A stretch of DNA of 50,870 nt from assembly GCA_020444075.1 (NCBI GenBank), contig JAHLLR010000035.1:1-50870 (forward strand), written 5' to 3'. Made by a program: the position numbers and the translations under genes. This DNA comes from Deltaproteobacteria bacterium. Lineage in GTDB: Bacteria; Desulfobacterota; Desulfobacteria; Desulfobacterales; Desulfosarcinaceae. Under the pieces are notes generated by a model, which did not search any database, was not told where the DNA came from, and saw nothing but the letters and a program-made list of their open reading frames with translations. Shown here piece by piece: positions 38,036-47,276 of this stretch (position 1 is its first letter; each line of letters begins with the position of its first letter).

Positions 38036-39301
38036 TCAGTCCGGCAGCAGCGGAAGGGTTACCCCGCCATGGGTCAACAATCCGATTTTTTTCTCCTGCA
38101 TCGGTCCGATTGCCTCGTCAATGGCCGTCTCTACCGAGAGATAATATGAAAACCCCATTTGGCGTGCCTCGTCCGCAGAAAGACCGGATGACACCAGGCC
38201 GATTCTGATGCGCTGTTTCATGCGGACAATTGCCACCGCTTCCGCGGCTGCGCATCGATCCGCGATTCCGCCGCCATTGAACCTGCGCAGCAGGTCGTCC
38301 AGGTCCATGCCGATGTAGCCGGCAAAGCGGGGATGGGTGCCGTGGCCTTCCGGGCACTCGGCAACCAGGATCAGCGTACCGCCGGACTGGGTCAATATCT
38401 CTCCGCTGGCGAGTGCTTTCGTGCTCTGCCAGAAATCGATCTGGTGGGGGTAGGCGTTGGCAATCACCAGGGGATATCGCCGTTTGACCGCTGCGCCGTA
38501 TACCTCACGCGCGAATCGGATGCCGGCCCGGTGGGCCCGGACCGCATCCCCGGCCACGCAACGGTAGAGGTTGCCACGGCCGTCCAGGACCACATTCAGG
38601 ATAAAATCCAGCCGCATGCATTCGCCAACCCATTGTTCCAGATCGAGACGAAGGGCGGCATTTTCGCGCCCGAGCGGGTTGGCATCGATACTGGCCATCT
38701 GGGAGTGAAAGGCATCTACGGTTGCTTTGCTGCACACGCCGGGCAGAACGATTTTCGCCCCTCCGCCGTAACCGGCATCCAGATGGGGCATGATCATCCC
38801 GATACCGATGCGAAAATCCGCTTCGGCCACGGTGCGGTTGACCCATGCCGGAATGCCCCGTGAGGATCTGCCCACGTAGACCATTTCGCGGCTGTTGCCG
38901 GCCGGAACGTTTACCACCCGATAATCTCTGGCGATGGTCGATCCGATTTTCCGGTCGATCTCCGAGGGGGTCATCGGCCGATGGGTTCCCAGGGCGATTA
39001 CGATGACAATTTTCTCGCGCGGGACGCCGCTGCCGGCAAGCACCTCCAGAATCAACGGGAGCACGATGGCGGTGGGCGTTTCACGGGTGATGTCATCGAC
39101 GATCACGGCGACGCGGTTTTCCGGGCGAACCAACTGCTCCAGGCAGGGGGTGCCGATGGGGTGTGACAGCGCCGAACGGATCGTTGCGATAGAATCCTTG
39201 CTGGAATCCGTCCGGGGAGGGGTCACTATTTCGCCGAGGTAATCCTCCGGGATGTCGATGCGTAAGCTATTCCGGATCCCTGGCAGGTCTATTCTGGCCA
39301 T
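38036..39301 (-). CDS. LarA-family nickel-pincer 2-hydroxyacid racemase
   Basis: A 421-residue LarA homologue (DUF2088). LarA uses a nickel-pincer nucleotide covalently held by a Lys. Equivalent residues here are His107 (ALGTHRPM), His173 and Lys183 (PHLDAGYGGGAKIVLPG) and His199 (DAFHSQ). These match His108, His174, Lys184 and His200 of the Lactobacillus enzyme with a constant offset of one. The DDITRETPT segment also fits. It should racemise or epimerise a 2-hydroxy acid; the family has many substrates besides lactate. The cofactor genes larB, larC and larE are not in the window. AGAAGG precedes the ATG. Confidence 0.9.
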   Translation of the reverse strand: MARIDLPGIRNSLRIDIPEDYLGEIVTPPRTDSSKDSIATIRSALSHPIGTPCLEQLVRPENRVAVIVDDITRETPTAIVLPLILEVLAGSGVPREKIVIVIALGTHRPMTPSEIDRKIGSTIARDYRVVNVPAGNSREMVYVGRSSRGIPAWVNRTVAEADFRIGIGMIMPHLDAGYGGGAKIVLPGVCSKATVDAFHSQMASIDANPLGRENAALRLDLEQWVGECMRLDFILNVVLDGRGNLYRCVAGDAVRAHRAGIRFAREVYGAAVKRRYPLVIANAYPHQIDFWQSTKALASGEILTQSGGTLILVAECPEGHGTHPRFAGYIGMDLDDLLRRFNGGGIADRCAAAEAVAIVRMKQRIRIGLVSSGLSADEARQMGFSYYLSVETAIDEAIGPMQEKKIGLLTHGGVTLPLLPD

Positions 39302-39359
39302 GGCCTTCTTTCTCCATCGGCCGGTCGAGGCGAGGGGGCGTTATGCTTCAGATCCTTTT

Positions 39360-40043
39360 TCACCGGGTTGCCGTTTCCATGCTTTCCAGTCCCGGGGTTT
39401 CGAATCGTTTGCCGACATACCGCAAAATCAACGTCGCCAGCCCGACGATGACCAGATAGATCAGCGCGACAATGATGTAGGTTGAAATAGGCGCAAAATA
39501 GCGGCTGGAAACCATTTTGGCTTTGCCCATCAGGTCCGGCACGGCGATCAGAAAGACCACCGCGGTGTATTTGATGATGGAGATCATTTCATTGGACCAT
39601 GACGGCATGACCAGTCGGAAGGCCTGGGGCAAAATGATATATCGGATCGCCTTGAACCGGCTCATGCCGATGGCGCGGGCGGCCACCATTTGCTTCTCGC
39701 CCACCGACTGAATGGCGCCCCGGAAATATTCCGCCTGATACGCGCTGCTGTTCAGGCCGAGGGTCAGATAAGCCGCGGTTAACCGCGAAAAGGTCAATCC
39801 TAAATCGGGAAGACCGTAGTAAACGACAAAAAGCTGGACCAGCAGCGGAGTGCCGCGGAAGATATTGATGTATCCGGTGACGATAAGCTGAAGCCAGGGA
39901 CTTCCATAGACGCGGATCAGTGCCGTTGGAAGCCCGACGGCAAAGCCGATGAACAGCGCTCCGCCGGCGATCTTGAGGGTTACCCGCGTGCCCTGGAGCA
40001 GTTCGGGAATAATGGTCTGGAAAAAAATAAAGAACTCGTTCAT
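39360..40043 (-). CDS. polar amino-acid ABC transporter permease (system 1)
   Basis: A 227-residue HisM/GlnP-type permease with about five helices. The EAA loop that binds the ATPase is VAARAIGMSRFKAIRYIILP (about residues 137-156). NIFRGTPLLVQLFVVYYGLP is the family signature in the first half. It pairs with the permease at 40892-41545 and the ATPase between them. The substrate is probably an amino acid or small amine; specificity is not readable. Confidence 0.9.
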   Translation of the reverse strand: MNEFFIFFQTIIPELLQGTRVTLKIAGGALFIGFAVGLPTALIRVYGSPWLQLIVTGYINIFRGTPLLVQLFVVYYGLPDLGLTFSRLTAAYLTLGLNSSAYQAEYFRGAIQSVGEKQMVAARAIGMSRFKAIRYIILPQAFRLVMPSWSNEMISIIKYTAVVFLIAVPDLMGKAKMVSSRYFAPISTYIIVALIYLVIVGLATLILRYVGKRFETPGLESMETATR

Positions 40044-40069
40044 GAGGGTCTCATCGGCCTTATTGGCGC

Positions 40070-40879
40070 TTACGGCTTCCGGGTCGCATCGTCTGCGACC
40101 CTGCCGCGTTGATCCTCGGGAGAATCCGCACCGTTATGCGACCGGGCGATCATGGACAGGAATTGTCTGGCGCGTTCCGATCTGGGCGCTTCGAACAATT
40201 GCTGCGGCGGACCCGCTTCGACAATGAAGCCGGCTTCCATGAAGACAATGCGGTGGGCCACCTCGCGGGCAAACCCCATCTCGTGGGAAACCACCAGCAT
40301 GGTCATGCCTTCCCGTGCCAGTTTATGCATGACGTTCAACACCTCGCCGGTCAATTCGGGATCGAGAGCCGACGTCGGCTCATCAAAAAGCATGATGGCT
40401 GGATCCATTCCCAGGGCACGCGCAATGCCGACCCGTTGCTTCTGCCCGCCGGAAAGCTGAGCGGGATACTTGTCCGCATGGTCGGACAACCCCACCCGGT
40501 CCAATTCAAACCGGCCTTTGCGACGGGCCTCGTCCGCTTTCATCCCCAGGACCCGGGTCAGGCCGATGGTGACATTGTCCAGGGTCGTCAGGTGATTGAA
40601 AAGATTGAATTCCTGAAAAACCATGCCGATCCGCTGGCGAATCCGGTTCACATTAACGCCGGGTGCGGTGATTTCCCGGTCGGCCAGCCAGATCCGCCCA
40701 CCGGTAGGCCGGGTGAGCAGGTTGATGCATTGGAGCAGGGTGCTTTTTCCCGTACCGCTGGGGCCGACGATGACCACGACCTCCCTGGGCAGGACCTCCA
40801 GTGAAATGCCCTTGATGATCTCTGTCCCGCCGAAGGATTTTCGTAGGTTTTCTATTCTGAGGATGGGCTTTTCAGGCAT
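40070..40879 (-). CDS. polar amino-acid ABC transporter ATP-binding protein (system 1)
   Basis: A GlnQ/HisP-type ATPase of 269 residues. Walker A is GPSGTGKST, the Q-loop is GMVFQEFNLFNHLT, the signature is LSGGQKQRVGIARAL, Walker B is [12 protein letters not shown] and the switch region is VVSHEMGFAREVAH. A 25-residue C-terminal tail is rich in Arg and Asp. It is placed between the two permeases of system 1 with short gaps (12 and 26 bases). Confidence 0.93.
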   Translation of the reverse strand: MPEKPILRIENLRKSFGGTEIIKGISLEVLPREVVVIVGPSGTGKSTLLQCINLLTRPTGGRIWLADREITAPGVNVNRIRQRIGMVFQEFNLFNHLTTLDNVTIGLTRVLGMKADEARRKGRFELDRVGLSDHADKYPAQLSGGQKQRVGIARALGMDPAIMLFDEPTSALDPELTGEVLNVMHKLAREGMTMLVVSHEMGFAREVAHRIVFMEAGFIVEAGPPQQLFEAPRSERARQFLSMIARSHNGADSPEDQRGRVADDATRKP

Positions 40880-40891
40880 GGTCCTTCTTCT

Positions 40892-41545
40892 CTACATGAT
40901 GATTTTGTATCGGCGTTCCAGAGTGCCCAGCAGGCGGCTGGCCAGCAGGGTGAATACGATGTAAAACGCTGCCGCCGTGCCGAACGCCAAAAACGGTTCC
41001 AGGGTACGGGCGCTGACCCATTGGGCGCGTCGCAGCAATTCCGGCACACCGATGACATAGACCAGGGTTGAATCTTTCAACACCAGGGTAAATTCGTTGG
41101 ACCATGCCGGAATCGCCAGCCGGACAGCCTGAGGCAGGATGATGCTGCGGATGGCGGTGAACCGACTCATGCCGATGGCGCGGGCGGCGATCATCTGGCC
41201 TGGGGGGACGGACAGGATCGCCCCGCGGAAAATCTCCGACTGGTAAGCGCCGCTGGCAAATCCCAGCGCGATGGCTCCCGACAGAAAGGGGGACAGATCG
41301 ACCAGTTCGGAGATGACGAAAAACAGGATGAAAATAATGACAACCACCGGAACAGCCCGCACGACAATACTGTAGACCGCTGCAACGGGCGAGAGGAACC
41401 GCCCCCCGTAAATCCGGAGCACAGCCATCACCGTCCCGATCACCAGACCGATGGTCAGGGCAATCAGGGTGACGGACACCGTTATACCGATCCCGGGGAT
41501 CAGATATTGAAGAACCGTCAACAGGCTCCGGGACAATACGCTCAT
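40892..41545 (-). CDS. polar amino-acid ABC transporter permease (system 1)
   Basis: A 217-residue GlnP-type permease with its EAA loop in ARAIGMSRFTAIRSIILPQ. I start it at the ATG at 41545 (SVLSRSLLTVLQYL), which has AGGAAG just upstream, although the spacing is short. The open frame runs on to 41719, but that extension is the translation of a palindromic repeat (DPRLHGDDKK) and is not homologous to permeases. The matching binding protein is upstream, beyond that repeat. Confidence 0.88.
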   Translation of the reverse strand: MSVLSRSLLTVLQYLIPGIGITVSVTLIALTIGLVIGTVMAVLRIYGGRFLSPVAAVYSIVVRAVPVVVIIFILFFVISELVDLSPFLSGAIALGFASGAYQSEIFRGAILSVPPGQMIAARAIGMSRFTAIRSIILPQAVRLAIPAWSNEFTLVLKDSTLVYVIGVPELLRRAQWVSARTLEPFLAFGTAAAFYIVFTLLASRLLGTLERRYKIIM

Positions 41546-41639
41546 GGCTTCCTGATGCGTGACATGAAAGGTTGTGGCGGACGCCCCGACAAATGAGGCT
41601 TCATCTTGTCCGGGTCGTCCGCTCTTTTCTTGCGGCGTT

Positions 41640-41812
41640 TCAGTTTTGATGGAATCGTAAAAAGTCGAGATCTCAGGTTTTTTGTCATCCCCGTGAAGAC
41701 GGGGATCCATAAGATTCAAATAGTTATAGATAGCGCTAAAGCTTCACTACGTGCCCCGCCTCCGCGGGAATGACACCTGGGGGACTTTTTACGAGGCCAT
41801 CAGTTTTGAAGG
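41640..41812. repeat. MITE-like element with nested inverted repeats
   Basis: The ends are inverted copies of GACTTTTTACGA followed after two bases by CCATCA (left about 41644-41667, right about 41782-41801). Inside are two further inverted arms, TGTCATCCCCGTGAAGACGG (from 41683) and its partner ending GCGGGAATGACA (to 41775). It carries no gene and lies between a binding-protein gene and its permease gene. Such elements are common in deltaproteobacteria. Confidence 0.75.
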
Positions 41813-41827
41813 GTAGCGGAAACCGGT

Positions 41828-42625
41828 TTAATCGATACCGTGCGCTTTCTTCGTTTTCTCGATCCATCCCTCTTTCTTCAAGTCTTCGATCACCCGGTCG
41901 ATCTCGGCTTTGAGCTGGGTTTCACCATCGGGCAAGGCGAGGCACTGGCCGGCCAGGACGGTATCCGTGGTCACCAGGGCAATTTTCAGGTTTTTCATTT
42001 TTCCGACCAGGTCCCTGGCCGGCTTGGCCTGGATGAGCAGCAGGTCGATGCGTCCGGCGGCCAGGTCCAGGCCGGCATTGTCCACCCGCTCATACTGAAA
42101 CAGGTGGTCTTCGGGGGTCAGTCCGGTTTCGATCAGGTTCTTCCGGATCCAGCTTTCCTGGATGGTGCCCGTCTGGGTGCCGATCTTCCTGCCGGCGGCA
42201 TCTTTGGGAGAACTCATTTTTACATCGGCTTTGGTGGATGTGACAAAGGCATCCTGTACAAAATTATACGGAATGGAAAAATCGACGGTCTTGTCCCGTT
42301 CTGCGGTGCCCTGCATGGCCGCGGCGACCAGATCTATTTTTTTGTTCTGCACGGCGGCGATGAGGGTGTCAAAGCCCATGTCTTTGATCTCGACATCCAC
42401 CCCCATCCGTTTGCCGACTTCGCGGACCAGGTCCATATCGAACCCGACGAATTTACCCGAAGGGTCCACCGACTCATAGGGCGGGTAGTCGGCCGAGGTG
42501 CCGACAATCAGTTTGCCCCGTTCCTTGATTACGCTCAAATGATCGGCCGCAAATCCCAAACTCCAGCCGGTCAGTACAAAAACTGCAATTGCCGTTGCCG
42601 TCCAAATCATGGTTGACCGCTTCAT
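41828..42625 (-). CDS. amino-acid ABC transporter substrate-binding protein (system 1)
   Basis: A family-3 periplasmic binding protein of 265 residues. The signal peptide covers about residues 1-27 (ending SLGFA/A). Family marks are GKLIVGTSADYPPYESVD, FVGFDMDLVREVGKRMG, and GTAERDKTVDFSIPY, where the Arg-Asp contact the ligand amino and carboxylate groups. The ATG at 42625 follows GAAAGGAAG with good spacing; the ATG at 42631 would place that site directly against the start codon. It belongs to system 1 downstream. Confidence 0.92.
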   Translation of the reverse strand: MKRSTMIWTATAIAVFVLTGWSLGFAADHLSVIKERGKLIVGTSADYPPYESVDPSGKFVGFDMDLVREVGKRMGVDVEIKDMGFDTLIAAVQNKKIDLVAAAMQGTAERDKTVDFSIPYNFVQDAFVTSTKADVKMSSPKDAAGRKIGTQTGTIQESWIRKNLIETGLTPEDHLFQYERVDNAGLDLAAGRIDLLLIQAKPARDLVGKMKNLKIALVTTDTVLAGQCLALPDGETQLKAEIDRVIEDLKKEGWIEKTKKAHGID

Positions 42626-42817
42626 ATGCATCTTCCTTTCTCAATTGATTGGATGTGTCGTGCCGGACGAGGTGAGTCTCATCCATCGGCGCTGTGTTCA
42701 TATTTTTCTGCGGACTTCAGGCGGGGATGATATCACATGCTATCGTCCGTCTCAATAATCGGTTTGGGTGGATCCGGGGGGATTCGGCTAGGGTTTCATA
42801 ACCCGTGCGTTCGGGTC

Positions 42818-43546
42818 CTAGTGGGTCAGAATCTTACTGATAAACTGGGCGGCACGGTCCGTCTGGGGATTGGCGAAAAAATCGTGGGGCTTGCCGGTTT
42901 CCACCAGGCTGCCCTCGTCCATAAAAATGACCCGGTGGGCCACCTGTCGGGCAAAACCCATCTCATGGGTGACGACGCACATGGTCATGCCTTCACTGGC
43001 CAGTTTGACCATCACGTCCAGCACCTCGCCGATCATCTCGGGGTCCAGGGCGCTGGTGGGTTCGTCGAAGAGCATGATTTTGGGAGACATGGCCAGGCCG
43101 CGGGCGATGGCCACCCGCTGCTGCTGACCCCCGGAAAGCTGGGTCGGATGTGCATCGGCCTTGTCCGCCAAGCCTACACGAGCCAGTTTTTCATGTGCCA
43201 GCGCTTCGGCATCGGCCCGTTTCATCTTTCTCACATTGATGGGTGCCAGGGCGACATTCTGCAGGGCCGTCATGTGGGGGTAGAGGTGAAACTGCTGAAA
43301 GACGAATCCGATCTCAGCCCTCAGTTTGGTCAAATTGGTGGAATGGTCGTGCAGGGGGGTGCCGTCTACGAACAGTTCCCCTTTCTGGAACTTCTCCAGG
43401 CGGTTGATGCAGCGGATGAGGGTGGACTTTCCCGATCCGCTGGGGCCGCAAACGACCACCACTTCGCCGGGAGAGACATGCAGGTCGATATCCCTGAGGA
43501 CATGGAGTTTGCCGAACCACTTGTTGACACCCTTGAATTTGATCAT
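42818..43546 (-). CDS. polar amino-acid ABC transporter ATP-binding protein (system 2)
   Basis: A GlnQ-type ATPase of 242 residues, the family's normal length. Walker A is GPSGSGKST, the Q-loop is [14 protein letters not shown], the signature is [15 protein letters not shown], Walker B is [12 protein letters not shown] and the switch is [14 protein letters not shown]. It follows the two permeases of system 2 with a 34-base gap, giving the order binding protein, permease, permease, ATPase. Confidence 0.94.
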   Translation of the reverse strand: MIKFKGVNKWFGKLHVLRDIDLHVSPGEVVVVCGPSGSGKSTLIRCINRLEKFQKGELFVDGTPLHDHSTNLTKLRAEIGFVFQQFHLYPHMTALQNVALAPINVRKMKRADAEALAHEKLARVGLADKADAHPTQLSGGQQQRVAIARGLAMSPKIMLFDEPTSALDPEMIGEVLDVMVKLASEGMTMCVVTHEMGFARQVAHRVIFMDEGSLVETGKPHDFFANPQTDRAAQFISKILTH

Positions 43547-43580
43547 TTTCTTATTTCCCCGATTTCCGTATAATGTGTTG

Positions 43581-44249
43581 CTACAGCATGACCTGCTGGG
43601 TGGCCATTTTCTTTTCGAGCCGGTTGGACAGCCGGATCAGCGGATAGGAGATGGCAAAATAGAGGACACCCACCAGTGAGAAAACCATCAACCCTTCCGG
43701 AATCCGATTAACGGTCACCCATCCCACCCGGGTCAATTCCACCACGCCGATGACCGATACCACCGAAGAATCCTTGATCAGCAGCACATACTGGCCGACC
43801 AGGGGCGGGAGGATGGTCTGCAAGCTCTGGGGTACGATCACGTATCGCAACTGCTGAAAAATGTTCAGGCCAGAGGATGCCGCTGCTTCCCACTGGCCAT
43901 TGGGGACCGCCTTAATCCCGCCGGCCACGATCTCGCAGATGAAGGCTGTCGCCAGGATTGTCAAGGAGATTATTGCTGCCGGGAACGCGTCCAGTTGGAT
44001 TCCCCATTCGGGCAGAATGAAAAAGACAATAAATATCTGCACCACGAAGGGTGTGCCCCGGATGACGGCCACGTAGACACCGATAATGGCCACGAAAAAC
44101 TTGTTTCCCGAGGCGCGCAAAATGCCCAGCACCAATCCGAAGATCGTTCCGAAGACCAGGCTGATGCCCGACACGGCCACCGTCATCCACAGCCCCTTGA
44201 GGAAAAAGGGATAAATTTCGATCAGCCGCTGGAAGTAAAAGAGCATCAT
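43581..44249 (-). CDS. polar amino-acid ABC transporter permease (system 2)
   Basis: A 222-residue permease with five helices. [20 protein letters not shown] is the family segment and [20 protein letters not shown] the EAA loop. It ends with a basic cytoplasmic tail. A GGAGG stretch lies upstream of the ATG. It starts two bases after its partner permease ends, so the two are coupled and probably form a heterodimer. Confidence 0.92.
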   Translation of the reverse strand: MMLFYFQRLIEIYPFFLKGLWMTVAVSGISLVFGTIFGLVLGILRASGNKFFVAIIGVYVAVIRGTPFVVQIFIVFFILPEWGIQLDAFPAAIISLTILATAFICEIVAGGIKAVPNGQWEAAASSGLNIFQQLRYVIVPQSLQTILPPLVGQYVLLIKDSSVVSVIGVVELTRVGWVTVNRIPEGLMVFSLVGVLYFAISYPLIRLSNRLEKKMATQQVML

Positions 44250-44251
44250 GG

Positions 44252-44920
44252 TCAGTAGGCCTCCCTGAAAATGAGCTTTTTCTGGGACCAGTCAGCCAGG
44301 GATTTCAGCACGAAGTAGATGCACAGGTAGAGGAAGGCCACGGTAAAAAAGGCTTCCGAGGGCATGAAACGCTCGGAGGTGAGCGTCTGCCCGACCCGGG
44401 TCAGTTCCATGACCGAAATCAGGGAAAGCAGGGCCGAATCCTTGAACAGGACAATGGCTTGCCCCAGCAGGGGCGGTACCGTCACTCCCAGGGCCTGAGG
44501 GAGGATGATGAAGCGCATCCGCTGAAAGTAGTTCAATCCCGACGCGATGCCCGCTTCGATCTGTCCGTTGGGCACCGACGTCATGCCTGCCCGGACAATC
44601 TCGGCGATGTAGGCGCCGCTGTTGAGCATCAGGGCAATGATGCCCGTCTGTAGCTCAGGTACCCGCAGGCCTAATGTGGGCAGGCCGAAGTACAGGAAGT
44701 AGATCTGAACCAGGAGGGGGGTGGAGCGGATGGATTCGATATAGGCGATGGAGAGGCCCCGAACCAGCCGCCACGGGGAGAGCCGGCAGGCGCAGGCGAT
44801 GATTCCTGCAATCAGAGCCAGAAAAAGGGAAACGATGGATATCAGGAAGGTGTTGCGCAGTCCTTCCATGAAAAACGGCATATACTCCCAGATAACTCTG
44901 AAATTAAACCCTTCAAGCAT
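44252..44920 (-). CDS. polar amino-acid ABC transporter permease (system 2)
   Basis: A permease of 222 residues from the chosen start. It has SIRSTPLLVQIYFLYFGLP and the EAA loop AGIASGLNYFQRMRFIILPQ. I start it at the ATG at 44920 (LEGFNFRVIWEYMP), where homology to permeases begins. The frame continues to 45019, but that extension is translated from the intergenic repeat region and has no signal for translation. Confidence 0.9.
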   Translation of the reverse strand: MLEGFNFRVIWEYMPFFMEGLRNTFLISIVSLFLALIAGIIACACRLSPWRLVRGLSIAYIESIRSTPLLVQIYFLYFGLPTLGLRVPELQTGIIALMLNSGAYIAEIVRAGMTSVPNGQIEAGIASGLNYFQRMRFIILPQALGVTVPPLLGQAIVLFKDSALLSLISVMELTRVGQTLTSERFMPSEAFFTVAFLYLCIYFVLKSLADWSQKKLIFREAY

Positions 44921-44989
44921 GGCTGACCTATTGGTTGCATAAAAAAAATCGGAGACAACAAAGAAGCGTCCAGCGATTGGGCTGGTTTG

Positions 44990-45055
44990 CGTAGGAGCGG
45001 CTTCCAGCCGCGAGCACAAAAGGCGATTGGTGCGGCTGAAAGCCGCTCTCCTACG
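44990..45055. repeat. palindromic repeat, copy 1
   Basis: A REP-like palindrome: CGTAGGAGCGGCTTCCAGCC starts at 44990 and its inverted partner ends at 45055 (CTCTCCTACG), with a 20-base loop. A second copy of the same family lies at the right edge of the window (from 50803). The position between a binding-protein gene and its permease genes suggests it may shape mRNA levels. Confidence 0.85.
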
Positions 45056-45128
45056 TCAGTCCGTTTCTTTGGTATCTATGGCCTGTTGTAGCCTGAATAC
45101 ATTGATTGCGGGACCACCGGTGCCCCGA

Positions 45129-45923
45129 TCAGTGGTCTTTTTTCCAATCCGTGGATTCCATCCAGTACTTGATGTTTTTATCGTAGGAACCGTCGCTGTG
45201 GGCGAACTTCAGATAAAGGTTGATCCATTGCCACAGGTTCACTGACTCGTGGCGGACCGCAAAGGCCAGCGGATCCTTGCCCTGGCCCAGGCGTTGATCC
45301 AGGACCCGCACCGAGTTGGACGGGAAATCCGGCAGCACGGTCAGTACGGCGAGGTCGTCGTTGACGCCCGCATCCACGTGGCCGGCCAAAAGGGCCTGGA
45401 CGATCATGCGCCCGCCGCCCTTGTACGTCTTGATTTTGGCGTTGGGCAGGTATTGTTTGGCGATGGTTTCACCGGTGGAACCCAGCAGCACGCCCACGGT
45501 TACGTCCGGCTTGTTGACATCCTCCGGGACCTTGAAGGCGGCGCCGGTGGTGGTGAACACGCAGGGCTGCACATAGTACCACGGGTCGCAAAAGGTGATT
45601 TTAAGATGACGCTTGAGCGTGGGGGTCATGTCCGCGGCAAGGATATCCGCCTTTCCGGACAGCAGCGCCGGAATCAGCCCGTCCCAGTCAAAATCCAGAA
45701 TCTTGAGCTTGACGCCCATGCGGTCGGCCATGTCCTTGGCAAAATCCACCATCGAACCAGTTTGTTCGCCATTTTTATCCACAAAGGCATAGGGGGCCGC
45801 GCCGGACTGAACAGCCACGCGCAGTTCTCCCCGCTGGACGATGTCTGCGAGGGTGTTGGCCATTGCGGTTCCGGTCGTGATCATGATCAATGCCAGCAGT
45901 ACCGCCAAAATTCGTGTCTTCAT
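45129..45923 (-). CDS. amino-acid ABC transporter substrate-binding protein (system 2)
   Basis: A family-3 periplasmic binding protein of 264 residues. It has a signal peptide (about residues 1-22, ending GTAMA/N) and the mature start TLADIVQRGELRVAVQSGAA. Further marks are FVDKNGEQTGSMVDFAKDMA and MTPTLKRHLKITFCDPWYY, where family members carry the ligand-binding Arg. The ATG at 45923 follows a perfect AAGGAGG. The frame opens further upstream to 46409 inside the next gene, which is not meaningful. It heads system 2. Confidence 0.93.
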   Translation of the reverse strand: MKTRILAVLLALIMITTGTAMANTLADIVQRGELRVAVQSGAAPYAFVDKNGEQTGSMVDFAKDMADRMGVKLKILDFDWDGLIPALLSGKADILAADMTPTLKRHLKITFCDPWYYVQPCVFTTTGAAFKVPEDVNKPDVTVGVLLGSTGETIAKQYLPNAKIKTYKGGGRMIVQALLAGHVDAGVNDDLAVLTVLPDFPSNSVRVLDQRLGQGKDPLAFAVRHESVNLWQWINLYLKFAHSDGSYDKNIKYWMESTDWKKDH

Positions 45924-45985
45924 CGCTTCCTCCTTGGTTGAATGTCCTCTGTTATTTGATTTGACCCAGCAGCACAAGGCCGCAA

Positions 45986-47158
45986 TTACGGCAACGTGAT
46001 CTCCTCCTCTTCGACAATGATCCCGCGGGACCGCAACGCATCGATGAAGGCAGGGTAGGGGATATGCTTCATCGGTGACAGAACCCCTTTTCCTGTAATT
46101 TCTCCCCTGGCGATCATCTGGGCGGCGATGCTGGCCGGGTAGCCGACTCCCTGGGCCATGGCCATGAGCCCCGTCTCCAGATTCCGTTCGATGAGCAGTC
46201 GGCTGGCCAGGCGAACCCGCCGGCCGTCTTTTTTGCCCTCGAACACGTTGAGCATGGCCACCAGATCCTTTTCGTTGCGCTGGTACTGAAGCTGGGGGCC
46301 AAGAAGTTTGTCCATCATCTGATAGGGCGACACCGGGCAGGGAAGGCCGGCCACGGGATCTTCGCTCAAAAAACCCAATTGCTTCAACGGGCGCCAGAAG
46401 GCGCTCCAACCGGGCCAGCGCAGAGAGTAGCGCCCGGTTTCACGGATGGTTTCAGTGACCCCCAGGGCATCGGTGAAAAATACTGCATTGCCGTTGGGGA
46501 TGGCCTCCAGGGTCCCAAGAGCCGGAAAATCTACGGTGTGGAGGTACTCCGGATCGTGCTGGCGGGCACCGGGGATGTCGATCACCGCTCCCTCCCGGAC
46601 CACCCGGCTGTCTCTTTTGGTGGAGGCGAGCACCCCTTCGAAAACCCATGATACCTTGTAGTTGAGCGGGTTGTCGCAAGCGGCGCGTTCCGGGAATCCG
46701 CCGCAGTAGGAGTTGATCACATTGAGCTCGTCGAAGCGGCGGTAAGCTTCGCCATACAGAACCAGGTCGATTCCCGGGTCCAGTCCGCATTCGGGCATGA
46801 TGGCCACTCCTGCAGCCCGGGCCTCTTCGTTCAGGTGCGCAATAGAATAAGCGTAGTTGGTGTTCACCACGCTGACGCCGGTGCGGATGGCTGCCTGGCA
46901 GACACTCTCCAGAAACTGCCGGGGGAGCAGATCGATAACCACATCCACCTGCCGGAAAAGGCGGTCCAGGCTCTCCGAATCGCCGGCGTCAAGGGATTCG
47001 GTGCTGACCTTCGACATGTCGATGAAACCCGATATCTCCTTGATTTTCTCAAGGTTGACGTCGGCACAGATTACGCGTTCGACGGCGGTGGTTCGGGCCA
47101 GATCATAAACGGCGGTTTTCCCTTGGATGCCGCATCCTCCTAATACCAATACTCTCAC
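45986..47158 (-). CDS. saccharopine dehydrogenase-family enzyme, lysine 6-dehydrogenase-like
   Basis: A 390-residue NAD(P)-dependent oxidoreductase. The N-terminal Rossmann strand is VLVLGGCGIQGKTAVYDLAR with the acidic residue in CADVNLEK. The whole layout, including DAGDSESL, AAGVAIMPECGLDPG, CGGFPERAACDNPLNYKVSW, EGKKDGRRVRL and AQMIARGEITGKGVLSP, resembles Geobacillus lysine 6-dehydrogenase from memory. A lysine- or ornithine-like substrate is plausible but unproven. The start is a GTG with CAGGAG ten bases upstream. It sits between an Lrp-type regulator and an amino-acid transporter. Confidence 0.85.
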   Translation of the reverse strand: MRVLVLGGCGIQGKTAVYDLARTTAVERVICADVNLEKIKEISGFIDMSKVSTESLDAGDSESLDRLFRQVDVVIDLLPRQFLESVCQAAIRTGVSVVNTNYAYSIAHLNEEARAAGVAIMPECGLDPGIDLVLYGEAYRRFDELNVINSYCGGFPERAACDNPLNYKVSWVFEGVLASTKRDSRVVREGAVIDIPGARQHDPEYLHTVDFPALGTLEAIPNGNAVFFTDALGVTETIRETGRYSLRWPGWSAFWRPLKQLGFLSEDPVAGLPCPVSPYQMMDKLLGPQLQYQRNEKDLVAMLNVFEGKKDGRRVRLASRLLIERNLETGLMAMAQGVGYPASIAAQMIARGEITGKGVLSPMKHIPYPAFIDALRSRGIIVEEEEITLP

Positions 47159-47276
47159 TGTTTGTACACTCCTGTTTTATTCGTTAGTTGATGAATGCCT
47201 TCATCCTCGCGATGCCGCCGGGTCTTCGGACAGCGCTGTCAACGGACCGGGGATCGCTGAGGATCGATGGTGCCTG

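Noticed and set aside
41546-41719. N-terminal extension of the system 1 permease
   Set aside because: It is a translation of the MITE-like repeat (DPRLHGDDKK) and lies before the normal permease start.
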